From Myxococcus xanthus (GTDB lineage: Bacteria > Myxococcota > Myxococcia > Myxococcales > Myxococcaceae), in the NCBI RefSeq assembly GCF_900106535.1, contig NZ_FNOH01000003.1:248001-312000 (forward strand): DNA of 64,000 nucleotides, written 5' to 3'. Positions 7,891 to 15,443 of this stretch are shown here, piece after piece. Under the pieces are notes generated by a model. That model worked only from the letters and a program-made list of their open reading frames with translations. It was not told the origin of the DNA and did not search any database. Each line of letters begins with the position of its first letter. Within the stretch, counting starts at the first letter, position 1. Position numbers and translations under genes: made by a program.

Positions 7891-9404
7891 GCAAGGCGAT
7901 GATCTGCTCCTGTGAGGACGTCACCGTCGACGACATCCGTCACGCGGTGTCCCGGGGCTTCTGCGACGTGGAGTCGGTGAAGCGCTACACCGGCTTCGGC
8001 ACCGGCATCTGCCAGGGCAAGAGCTGCACGGCGGCGGTGGCCGCGCTGCTGGAGAAGGAGAAGGCGCTCAAGCCCGCGGCCGTGGTGCCCTTCACGCCGC
8101 GCCCGCCGCTCTACCCCACCGAGCTGCGGATGATGGCCTCCGCGCCCGTGGACGAGTCCCAGCCGCCTGTGGGCGGGCTGCCGCAGGAAGTGGACGCCTT
8201 CCCCGCCGCGCTGCGCCCGGAGGGCCCGGTGCCCGCGAAGGCGAAGGTGGTCATCATCGGCGGCGGCATCATGGGCCTGGCGCTGGCGTACAACCTGGCG
8301 CGCGCCGGTGAGACGGACGTGGTGGTGCTGGAGCGCGGCTACCTGTGCGCGGGCGCGTCCGGCCGCAACGGCGGCGGCGTGCGCATGCAGTGGGGCACGC
8401 CCTCGCTGGTGGAGCTGGCCAAGCGCTCCATCGAGCTGATGAAGGGCTTCGCGCGCGAGCTGGGCATCAACGTCTGGCTGCGCCAGGGAGGCTACATCTT
8501 CCTGGCGAAGACAGCGCCGGTGGCCCAGCGGCTGGAGCGCAACGTCTCGCTGCACAACCGCTTCGGCGTCCCTACCCGGCTCATCACCCCCGACGAGGCA
8601 CGCGGCATCGTCCCCGGGCTCACGATGAAGGACTGCCTCATCGCGTCCTACAATCCCGAGGACGGCGTCATCTTCCCCTGGCCCTTCCTGTGGGGCTACG
8701 CGCAGGGCTGCCAGAAGCGCGGCGTCCGCGTGGAGACGTACACGGACGTCACCGGCTTCGAGACCAGCGGCGGCCAGGTGCGCAAGGTGAAGACGACGCG
8801 CGGGGACATCGCCTGCGACACCGTGGTGCTGGCCGCCGGCGCCTGGAGTCCGCAGGTGGCGAAGCTGGCGGACGTGAAGCTGCCCAACGAGCCGCACCGC
8901 CACGAAATCCTCAGCACCGAGCCGCTGAAGCCCTTCCTGGGGCCGCTGGTGTCCGTGCTCGACAGCGGGCTGTACTTCAGCCAGTCCATGCGCGGCGAAA
9001 TCGTGGGCGGCATGGGCGACGCCAAGGAGCCCGCGGGCCTCAACATGGGCAGCACCCTGCGCTTCGTGTCGCGCTTCGCGCAGGCGCTGATGGAGCAGTT
9101 GCCCGAGGTGGGCCATGTGAAGGTGCTGCGTCAGTGGGCCGGCTGCTACGACGTGACGCCGGACAACAACCCGATTCTGGGACGCACCCCGGGACTGGAC
9201 AACCTGCTCCAGATGTCCGGCTTCGTGGGCCACGGCTTCATGATGGCCCCCGCCGTCGCGGAGCGGATGGCGAAATGGATGGCCACCGGCGAGTCCGACG
9301 AGCTCTTCACCCGCTTCAACCTCCGACGCTACTCTGACGCGGCGGGCCATTCGCGTGACTTCGGCACCGGAACGCTGGAGCGCGAGGACATGGTCATCGG
9401 CTGA
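7887..9404 (+). CDS. BFD-domain plus FAD-dependent amine oxidoreductase, HcnC / sarcosine oxidase beta type
   Basis: Residues 4-45 form a bacterioferritin-associated-ferredoxin-type [2Fe-2S] domain (CSC ... GICQGKSC, a CxC and Cx4C pair). After a linker comes a DAO-family FAD oxidoreductase from about residue 115 (VVIIGGGIMGLALAYNLA), with the conserved RNGGGVRMQWG active-site region and a C-terminal GFVGHGFMMAPA motif. It oxidises a C-N bond and passes electrons through the Fe-S clusters of the partner subunit. The 4-bp overlap with the upstream gene implies 1:1 production. The BFD domain at the N-terminus of the beta subunit, rather than the end of the alpha subunit, is unusual. Confidence 0.85.
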   Translation: MSKAMICSCEDVTVDDIRHAVSRGFCDVESVKRYTGFGTGICQGKSCTAAVAALLEKEKALKPAAVVPFTPRPPLYPTELRMMASAPVDESQPPVGGLPQEVDAFPAALRPEGPVPAKAKVVIIGGGIMGLALAYNLARAGETDVVVLERGYLCAGASGRNGGGVRMQWGTPSLVELAKRSIELMKGFARELGINVWLRQGGYIFLAKTAPVAQRLERNVSLHNRFGVPTRLITPDEARGIVPGLTMKDCLIASYNPEDGVIFPWPFLWGYAQGCQKRGVRVETYTDVTGFETSGGQVRKVKTTRGDIACDTVVLAAGAWSPQVAKLADVKLPNEPHRHEILSTEPLKPFLGPLVSVLDSGLYFSQSMRGEIVGGMGDAKEPAGLNMGSTLRFVSRFAQALMEQLPEVGHVKVLRQWAGCYDVTPDNNPILGRTPGLDNLLQMSGFVGHGFMMAPAVAERMAKWMATGESDELFTRFNLRRYSDAAGHSRDFGTGTLEREDMVIG

Positions 9405-9425
9405 GCCCCTGGCCACGCCGTTCCC

Positions 9426-9479
9426 GGGCCGCGCCTGGACCCCGCCTCCACCGGGTCCGGACGCGGCCCTTGTATTTTT
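9426..9479 (+). terminator. Long rho-independent terminator after the dehydrogenase pair
   Basis: GGGCCGCG (9426-9433) pairs with CGCGGCCC (9462-9469). Inside it GGACCC (9437-9442) pairs with GGGTCC (9453-9458). A T-rich tail (TTGTATTTTT) follows, ending at 9479. The intergenic space from 9405 to 9753 otherwise holds the regulatory structures listed for the protease. Confidence 0.85.
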
Positions 9480-9664
9480 CCGGAGCCTGTCCTGGCCGGA
9501 GACAACGGCTGGGGAGCGAATTGACCCGGAACACACCAGCTCCGGACAGTCTCGCAAATCACGAAAACCACTGGCGACCCCCAGCAGGACTGTGAAGCGC
9601 CTTTACATCAACAACTGGGTTACCTGGACAGGGACGCACCAGTCGCGTGTGCCGGCGCGGCGCC

Positions 9665-9690
9665 CACTCCGAGGAGAGACGCTCGGAGTG
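9665..9690 (+). promoter_or_regulatory. Perfect inverted repeat upstream of the secreted protease
   Basis: CACTCCGAG (9665-9673) and CTCGGAGTG (9682-9690) are exact reverse complements separated by 8 bp. It lies 64 bp before the protease start and just upstream of the sigma-54-like site, where an enhancer- or operator-binding protein could act. It has no T-tract, so it is not a typical terminator. Confidence 0.5.
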
Positions 9691-9696
9691 GAGACA

Positions 9697-9712
9697 TGGC
9701 ACGGCGCGTGCC
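9697..9712 (+). promoter_or_regulatory. Candidate sigma-54 promoter / palindrome
   Basis: TGGCACGGCGCGTGCC has the GG-N10-GC spacing of a -24/-12 promoter and matches TGGCACG exactly; the -12 half is GTGCC instead of TTGCW. The core GGCACG-GCG-CGTGCC is also a perfect palindrome, so it may be an operator instead. A transcript would begin near 9723 and give a leader of about 30 nt before ATG 9754. Confidence 0.4.
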
Positions 9713-9753
9713 TTGGCGCCTCGCCGCGCAATCCAGCGCGAGGAGGTGTTCCG

Positions 9754-10548
9754 ATGTTCCCGAAGAGCGTTCGTGCGCTGTTCCTGGTGGGAGCCCTGTC
9801 TGCCTGCGGCACCGAAGCACCTCCCGACGTTCCCAACGCGGACGGCCAGGAGCCGCTGCAGTCGCAGGAGTCCAACGTCATCGTGGGCTCGGTGAACTGG
9901 GTGAGCGCCACGACGCTGTCCGGCACGCAGCGCACGCGCTCGCGCGCGGTGGGATACCTGTCCATTCCGGCGGTGGGCTCGCGCTGCACGGCGTGGCTGG
10001 TGTCGCGGGATGTGATCATCACCAACAACCACTGCGTCGGCAGCAGCTCCGAGGCCTCCGGTGCGCGTGTGTCCTTCAACTATGAGGACGGCGTCAGCTC
10101 CACCGCTCGCGTCTGGTACAACTGCGGCACGCTGATCCGCACCTGGGCCGGCGACGACATGACGGCGCTGCGCTGCACGGCCACCAACGGCCAGCTCCCG
10201 GGTGACGTGTACGGCTGGCTGACGGTGGCCAGCGCCAACGCCGCCACCAACGCCAGCATCTACGTGCTCCACCAGAACTGCGACTACTACACGACGAGCG
10301 GCTGCACGCCGACGAAGAAGTCCTCGCCGGGCGTGGTGCGCAATGCCAACTACAGCACCACGGACCTGTCCTACGACGCGGACACGCTGGGCGGCTCGTC
10401 CGGCTCGCCCGTGCTGTCCTCGTCCTCGCACCAGGTGGTGGGCCTGCACCACATCGGCCTGGGCGGCAACTCGCAGGGCCGCGGCACGGCCAACACCGGC
10501 GTGAAGGCCACGCGCGTGAAGGCGCGCCTGGCCGAGATTGGCCTCTAG
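9754..10548 (+). CDS. Trypsin-like serine protease lipoprotein
   Basis: The 264-residue product has a lipoprotein signal peptide with lipobox LSAC (Cys18), then a chymotrypsin-fold domain. The triad is visible as His93 in NNHC, Asp134/135 in GDDMTAL and Ser216 in GSSGSP. Several Cys residues (78, 94, 124, 141, 176, 184) could form disulfides, consistent with an envelope or extracellular location. An AGGAGG ribosome site at 9741-9746 supports ATG 9754. It likely degrades prey or matrix protein, or processes envelope proteins; the substrate cannot be told from sequence. It converges with the SDR gene on the opposite strand. Confidence 0.88.
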   Translation: MFPKSVRALFLVGALSACGTEAPPDVPNADGQEPLQSQESNVIVGSVNWVSATTLSGTQRTRSRAVGYLSIPAVGSRCTAWLVSRDVIITNNHCVGSSSEASGARVSFNYEDGVSSTARVWYNCGTLIRTWAGDDMTALRCTATNGQLPGDVYGWLTVASANAATNASIYVLHQNCDYYTTSGCTPTKKSSPGVVRNANYSTTDLSYDADTLGGSSGSPVLSSSSHQVVGLHHIGLGGNSQGRGTANTGVKATRVKARLAEIGL

Positions 10549-10563
10549 AGCCGAGCCCCCGCG

Positions 10564-11424
10564 TCACGCGGGTGATGGCTCGCCCGAAAGTGGCAGCGCC
10601 TGGGGGGCCTGCCGTGGTGGGAGCAGCAACTCCTCCCGCCGCAGGCCCCGCAGCGCCATCCGCCCCAGGCTCCGCTTGAGCCCGCGTGGCAGCAGTGGCA
10701 GCAGCCGCATCACCCACCGGTGCCCCAAGCCCGGGTACACCAGGGCCGCGCCGCGCTCGAAGCCGGCGAGCGCCTCGCGGGCACAGCGCTCCAGTGACAG
10801 ATGGAAGAAAGGCGCCAGTGACTCCGCGCCCTCCACACCCGCTTCCCACAGCGGCCCCGGAGCTACGCGCGTCACCGTGACGCCCTGCCCCTCCACCTCC
10901 AGGCGCAGCGCCTCCGTGAAGCCGTCCAGGAAGCGCTGGGTGGCGGAGAAGGTGGCCGAGCCCGGCAGGATGAGCTGCGCCGCGCCGGAGCCGATGTTGA
11001 GGATGCCGCCCCGTCCACGCTCCAACATGGGCTTGAGCAGCCGGTGCGTCAGCAGCGCGGGCACCCAGACGTTGGCGCGCAACATGGCTTCCACACGCCC
11101 CCAGCCCTCCTGGGCATACAGCGCCTGGTCGCCTTCCGCGGCGTTGTTCACCAACACGTCCACGCGGACGAACTGCGACTCCAGCGAAGCGAGCAGCGCG
11201 TCCACCTGCTGGGGATCGCACACGTCGCAGGATTCGACGAGCACGCCCAGCGTCGGGTAGTTCAGCAGGAGTTCCTCGCGCAGGGGCTCCAGGACCTGGG
11301 CCTGATGGTCCACGAGCACCAGGGTCCGAACGCGACGTGCAAGCAGCCGGGCAAGCTCCCGGCCAATCCCCCGGGCCGCGCCGATGATCAGCACGGTTCC
11401 TTGGTCGATGGGGAGAGGACGCAT
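10564..11424 (-). CDS. SDR-family protein lacking catalytic Tyr and Lys
   Basis: The 286-residue product has the Rossmann motif GAARGIG (15-21), NNAA (93-96), Asn118 and the active-site Ser146 of classical short-chain dehydrogenases. The YxxxK motif, expected 13 residues after the Ser, reads FSATQ: Phe159 replaces Tyr and Gln163 replaces Lys, confirmed at codon level (TTC and CAG). The cofactor-binding fold seems intact but normal catalysis should be lost, so it may be an NAD(P)-binding regulator or have another activity. Start ATG 11424 has a good GGAGG site 6-10 bases upstream; a further 38 open codons upstream are unlikely to be translated. It is divergent from the UspA gene. Confidence 0.85.
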   Translation of the reverse strand: MRPLPIDQGTVLIIGAARGIGRELARLLARRVRTLVLVDHQAQVLEPLREELLLNYPTLGVLVESCDVCDPQQVDALLASLESQFVRVDVLVNNAAEGDQALYAQEGWGRVEAMLRANVWVPALLTHRLLKPMLERGRGGILNIGSGAAQLILPGSATFSATQRFLDGFTEALRLEVEGQGVTVTRVAPGPLWEAGVEGAESLAPFFHLSLERCAREALAGFERGAALVYPGLGHRWVMRLLPLLPRGLKRSLGRMALRGLRREELLLPPRQAPQALPLSGEPSPA

Positions 11425-11532
11425 GACAAAATCCTCCGTTCGTTGAGGTGCCCATCGTGCGCATGCCTTGCGCGGTCTGCCGCTCCCCCCGCAGGGTTTG
11501 CACGCCTGGACAGCAGACGACCGGCGCGGCGC

Positions 11533-11548
11533 TGGCACGGCTCTTCCA
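11533..11548 (+). promoter_or_regulatory. Candidate sigma-54 promoter of the UspA gene
   Basis: TGGCACG-GCTC-TTCCA differs from the consensus TGGCACG-N4-TTGCW at one position. Transcription from it would start near 11560, about 20 nt before ATG 11580. Judged by eye only. Confidence 0.35.
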
Positions 11549-11579
11549 TCTGGGGCGTGCCATGCCCAGAAAAGAAGAC

Positions 11580-12041
11580 ATGGCGACTGTTTCCCGAATC
11601 CTCGTTCCCGTGGACCTGTCGGACGGCTCCCGGGAGGTCATCGACTACGCGGTGAAGCTCGCTCGGCCTTTCAAGGCATCGGTCGAGGTGGTCCACGCCT
11701 GGGAGCCACCCCAGTACGTGGCGCCCGACCTGCTGGTGGCCGCGCCGGGGTGGAACTCCCAATCCCTGGAGCACGTCGCCGTGGAGGCCGCGACGAAGGA
11801 GCTGACGGCCCAGATGAACCAGGGGGAGCCCCCGGGCGTCCCGGTGAGCCAGAAAATCGTCGTGGGTGAGGCGGCGTCCACCATCCTCGACCTCGCCGAG
11901 CAGGACAAATGCGACCTCATCGTCATGGGCACCCACGGCCGGCGCGGCCTTCCCCGCCTGCTCCTGGGAAGCGTGGCGCAGAAGGTCGTCGCCCGCGCGT
12001 CCTGCCCGGTGCTCACCATCCACCTGTCCGAGCGGAAGTAG
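11580..12041 (+). CDS. Universal stress protein, UspA family
   Basis: A single 153-residue Usp domain. It starts with the beta strand RILVPVDLSDGS, and the ATP-binding motif G-2x-G-9x-G(S/T) appears as GTHGRRGLPRLLLGSVA, so it should be an ATP-binding rather than UspA-type non-binding member. ATG 11580 is preferred over ATG 11562. It is divergent from the pseudo-SDR gene across 155 bp and may be coregulated with it. Role: cytoplasmic stress-response protein; precise function unknown. Confidence 0.9.
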   Translation: MATVSRILVPVDLSDGSREVIDYAVKLARPFKASVEVVHAWEPPQYVAPDLLVAAPGWNSQSLEHVAVEAATKELTAQMNQGEPPGVPVSQKIVVGEAASTILDLAEQDKCDLIVMGTHGRRGLPRLLLGSVAQKVVARASCPVLTIHLSERK

Positions 12042-12053
12042 CGCGGACGCGCC

Positions 12054-13238
12054 TCACGGCCCCGGGGAGGGAGCCACCGGGGGTGCGGCCGGCTCCCCCG
12101 CCTTCCGCCGCGCGGCCAGCACCGTGGGCACGGCCAGCACCGCCATGGCGGCGACGACGAGCGCGGCGCCCACCAACTCCAAGGCCCCCGCGCCCGGCTG
12201 GCCCAGCGTGACGGACATCACCACGGTCGCGACCACTCCGGCGAGCACGCTGGACGCGCGATTCACCGGCACGCAGAAGGCATTCTCCCGCCCGTCCAGG
12301 AGGATGAGGCCGCCGAAGATGCCGGTGGCCTGCGACAGCAGTCCCACGGCGAGCTCGGAGGCCAGGTGGCCTCGCGACAAGGCCCCGGTGAAGCCGTCGC
12401 GGATGTCACCGAGCACGCCATCGCCGCCGATAAGGGCCAGCACCGCCAGGGTGCCCACCAGCACGGGCGTGGCCACCATCTGCTCCTCCACGAAGTAGCG
12501 GATGGAGACCTCACGCTCGCCGGACTTGGCCAGTTGGCTCATTGCGCGCAGCCGGAAGAAATAGGCCGCCAGGTACACGCCCACGTCCACCGTGGCCAGG
12601 AGCGTCAGCGTGGGGCTGACCGACGAGCCCGCGGCCACCGCCACCGCCGAGAAGCTCAAGCCCAAGGCCACCCATGAGGGCCAGCGCACCCGCCGTCCAC
12701 TGAGGACGTCCACCAGCGGCGCCAGGACGAGCACGCCGCCGCGCATCAACAGCATCATGAAGACGATGGACGCCCCCGGCAGGGTGTACGCCAGCGTCGT
12801 GGTGCCGATGATGGCCGCCGAGCAGAGCCCCGACAGCAGCGTCCACCGCCCTGGCGCTGGCACCTGGAAGCCCCACACCTGGCGGTGCCCCGCGTAACGC
12901 CACCAGCGCATCCACGTGAGGAAGACGAACATTCCCACCAGCGAGGCCGAGGTGCTCACCGGCAGGAGCGTGAAGCCGGAGATACCCTCCCGCATGCCGG
13001 GCAAGGCGCCTCCGGACAGCGCCTTCGTCAGCGCGCTGTAGGGGGCATAGGCCACGAAGTAGCCCAGGGCGTACCCCCAGATGCTCAGGTCACGGACGTC
13101 ATCATTTCGAAGGGGCGTGGCGGACAGGACGTGTTCCCGGTTGGGGGTGGAGACAGGGTTGTGCAAGCCACACGCCGGGCAGGTGACGGATGTGGGCACG
13201 CAATCGTTTCCGTGCGGGCGCGTATCCCGCGGTGTCAC
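12054..13238 (-). CDS. Multi-pass membrane protein, DMT/EamA transporter-like
   Basis: About ten hydrophobic helices can be picked out from residue 50 to the end. The small-residue-rich pattern and duplicated five-helix look resemble the drug/metabolite transporter superfamily, though no diagnostic motif is clear. The start is uncertain: ATG 13238 leaves only 20 bp to the divergent neighbour and adds an N-terminal tail with a CPAC pair; GTG 13199 or a later start would fit better. The C-terminus is a short Ala/Pro tail. Substrate unknown. Confidence 0.65.
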   Translation of the reverse strand: MTPRDTRPHGNDCVPTSVTCPACGLHNPVSTPNREHVLSATPLRNDDVRDLSIWGYALGYFVAYAPYSALTKALSGGALPGMREGISGFTLLPVSTSASLVGMFVFLTWMRWWRYAGHRQVWGFQVPAPGRWTLLSGLCSAAIIGTTTLAYTLPGASIVFMMLLMRGGVLVLAPLVDVLSGRRVRWPSWVALGLSFSAVAVAAGSSVSPTLTLLATVDVGVYLAAYFFRLRAMSQLAKSGEREVSIRYFVEEQMVATPVLVGTLAVLALIGGDGVLGDIRDGFTGALSRGHLASELAVGLLSQATGIFGGLILLDGRENAFCVPVNRASSVLAGVVATVVMSVTLGQPGAGALELVGAALVVAAMAVLAVPTVLAARRKAGEPAAPPVAPSPGP

Positions 13239-13258
13239 GGCTTTTACAGGAGCCTCGC

Positions 13259-13783
13259 ATGCGCTCGTCCCCCATTGCCACTTTGGCCCTCGGGCTCGCC
13301 CTCGCCACCCCTGCCTTCGCCGAGGACGACGCGAAGCCGCCCCAGAAGTGGAAGGTGGTGTGCGCCACGCAGTCGAAGGACGGAAGCCGCGCCGTCCAGG
13401 GCACGGACCTCATCATCGAGGCCGGTGAGAAGGTGAAGGACGGCGTCGCCGTGGAGGGCAACGTCATCATTCGCAAGGGCGCGGTGGTGGAGGACGTCGT
13501 CGCCATCCGGGGCCGCGTCATCGTCGAATCCGGTGCCCGGGTGACGGGCAGCGCGGTGTCCCTGGGCGGAGAGGTCCGCGTCCACAAGGGCGCCGCTGTC
13601 GACGGGGACGCCATCGCCCTGGGAGGAAAGCTGAAGGTGGATCAGGACGAAGCGGTGAAGGGCGACAAGGTCAGCCTGTCCTTCGAGATTGGCGGCCGGG
13701 ACATCGTGCGCGGCTTCATTGAAGACGCGCTCGACGAGGAGACTGGCTGCCACATCGTCGACGAGAGCGACAAGGACGTCTGA
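13259..13783 (+). CDS. Secreted polymer-forming (bactofilin-like) protein
   Basis: The 174-residue protein has a clear signal peptide (cleavage after AFA, residue 21) and then a short beta-helix-like domain with repeating units such as GVAVEGNVIIRKGAVVEDVV and GSAVSLGGEVRVHKGAAVDG. This is the same fold type as the middle of the protein encoded at 4857-6311, but without membrane helices. Unlike true cytoplasmic bactofilins it is exported. It ends 1 bp before the convergent PlsC gene. It may form envelope or matrix polymers; that is inferred. Confidence 0.75.
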   Translation: MRSSPIATLALGLALATPAFAEDDAKPPQKWKVVCATQSKDGSRAVQGTDLIIEAGEKVKDGVAVEGNVIIRKGAVVEDVVAIRGRVIVESGARVTGSAVSLGGEVRVHKGAAVDGDAIALGGKLKVDQDEAVKGDKVSLSFEIGGRDIVRGFIEDALDEETGCHIVDESDKDV

Positions 13784-13784
13784 G

Positions 13785-14576
13785 TCACGCGGCGCTGGCC
13801 GGCCCCGGCGGCACGGCCGGCTCGGTGCGCGTCAGCGGCATCAGCGAAGCCCGCAGTGACAGGATCTGCTCGCGGGCCAGGTTCTTCAGCGTCTCCACGT
13901 CCGCCAGCGTCATCCCCTTGGTGGAGATGGGCGTGCCCACCGTCACCAAACCGCGCGAGGTGGCGAAGCGCCAGGAGTGCTTCGGCAGCGCCCGCCGCGT
14001 CCCGCTCACCGCCAGGGGCAGCACGTCCGCCTGCGCCTCGATGGCCAGCCGGAACGCGCCGTCCTTGAAGGGCAGCAGGTCATCCGTCTTCGAGCGCGTC
14101 CCTTCCGGGAAGATCATCACCGGCATGCCCTTGGCCAGCCACTGGCGGCACTTCGCCATGGCGCCCGTCGCCGAGTCGCGGTCGCCGCGGTGCACGGGGA
14201 CGTCCCCCGCCATCCACATGCTCCAGCCCACCACGGGAATCTTGAAGAGGCTGGCCTTGCCCAGCCACTTCATCTCCCACGGCAGGTGCGAGATGAGGAA
14301 CGGGTCCGCGTTGGACTCGTGGTTGCTTACGACCACCGTGTTCGGCGCGACCTTGTCCGGCACCTGGCCGTGCACGCCGAAGCGCCAGAACGGCGTCAGC
14401 TTCGCCGCGGTGACGCCGATGAGCCGGAAGCAGCGTCCCGTCACGTGGCGCTTGTGGTCGAAGGCCCAGGTCAGGATGGCCAGCGACAGCTGCACACAGA
14501 AGCCGACCAGCGCCACCAGGCCAATCTCGATCCACGTCCAGATGGAGAGCAGTGCGTTCATGAGAGCCTCGAACAA
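13785..14576 (-). CDS. plsC: 1-acyl-sn-glycerol-3-phosphate acyltransferase
   Basis: PlsC acylates lysophosphatidate to phosphatidate at the inner membrane. The family signature NHxxxxD is NHESNAD (His86, Asp91) and the substrate-binding block FPEGTRS is at 156-162. A hydrophobic N-terminal anchor spans about residues 10-38. The 263-residue length is normal. It lies 3 bp downstream of the exonuclease III gene on the same strand, so the two probably share a transcript. Confidence 0.9.
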   Translation of the reverse strand: MFEALMNALLSIWTWIEIGLVALVGFCVQLSLAILTWAFDHKRHVTGRCFRLIGVTAAKLTPFWRFGVHGQVPDKVAPNTVVVSNHESNADPFLISHLPWEMKWLGKASLFKIPVVGWSMWMAGDVPVHRGDRDSATGAMAKCRQWLAKGMPVMIFPEGTRSKTDDLLPFKDGAFRLAIEAQADVLPLAVSGTRRALPKHSWRFATSRGLVTVGTPISTKGMTLADVETLKNLAREQILSLRASLMPLTRTEPAVPPGPASAA

Positions 14577-14579
14577 GCG

Positions 14580-15362
14580 TCAGCGAACCGCGGGGTCCAG
14601 GTCCACGCTCACCGGACAGTGGTCCGAGCCGAGCACGTCCGGGTGGATGCCAGCCTTGCGCACGTAGGCCATGGCCGCTGGCGAGGCCAGGACATAGTCG
14701 ATTCTCCAGCCGATATTCTTCTCCCGAACGCCGGCCCGCTGACTCCACCACGAATAGTTCCCCCCACCCTTGTTGAAGTGGCGGAAGGTGTCCACCCAGC
14801 CGGCACGAATCCACCGGTCGAACTCCTCGCGCTCCTCGGGCCGGAAGCCGCTCGTCTCCCGGTTCTCCTTGGGCCGCGCCAGGTCGATTTCTTGATGCGC
14901 TGTGTTGAAGTCCCCCATCACCAGCACCCGGCCACCATCGCGCAGGGGCTTCTCCAGCCGCTCGAAGAGGCGCCGGTAGAAGGTCAGCTTGTAGGGGATG
15001 CGGCTCAGGTCCCGGTCCTTCCCGTTGCCGTTGGGAAAGTAGCCGTTCACCACGGTGAGCTTGCCGAAGCGGGCAATCTGCAGGCGCCCTTCGACGTCCA
15101 GCTCCCCCACGCCGAGCACCGTCACGACTTCATCGGGCTCCAGGCGGCTGTACAGTCCGACGCCGCTGTAGCCCGGCCGCTCCGCCGCCACGAAGTGCGT
15201 CTTCCACCGGGACGGTGAGCGCACATCGTCGGGAAGCTGGTCGGCGCGCGCGCGGACCTCCTGCAGACCAACGACTTGCGCCCGGCACCCCGCGAGCCAG
15301 GGCAGGAAGCCCTTGCGGTGCACCGAGCGAAGTCCGTTCACGTTCCACGAAACGACTCGCAC
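14580..15362 (-). CDS. xth: Exodeoxyribonuclease III / AP endonuclease
   Basis: A 260-residue EEP-superfamily enzyme with all the usual blocks: SWNVNGLR at the N-terminus, the metal-binding Glu in LQEVRA, NGYFPNG, the GDFNTAH loop, WRIDYVLAS and the catalytic GSDHCPV at the C-terminus. It nicks DNA 5' to abasic sites in base-excision repair. It lies directly before plsC. Length and motifs are complete, and a role in repair is secure. Confidence 0.93.
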   Translation of the reverse strand: MRVVSWNVNGLRSVHRKGFLPWLAGCRAQVVGLQEVRARADQLPDDVRSPSRWKTHFVAAERPGYSGVGLYSRLEPDEVVTVLGVGELDVEGRLQIARFGKLTVVNGYFPNGNGKDRDLSRIPYKLTFYRRLFERLEKPLRDGGRVLVMGDFNTAHQEIDLARPKENRETSGFRPEEREEFDRWIRAGWVDTFRHFNKGGGNYSWWSQRAGVREKNIGWRIDYVLASPAAMAYVRKAGIHPDVLGSDHCPVSVDLDPAVR

Positions 15363-15399
15363 GGGGAAGGCTTATGGCCCGCCCCGTGCGGCATTACCA

Positions 15400-15429
15400 G
15401 CCCCTACCGCACACACAGGCGGTAGGGGC
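15400..15429 (-). terminator. Strong hairpin between the lamin-tail gene and xth
   Basis: GCCCCTACCGC (15400-15410) and GCGGTAGGGGC (15419-15429) form a perfect 11-bp stem with an 8-nt loop, 14 bp after the stop of the lamin-tail gene. There is no T-run, so termination efficiency is uncertain. Confidence 0.6.
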
Positions 15430-15443
15430 GAACAGGCAGCTGG

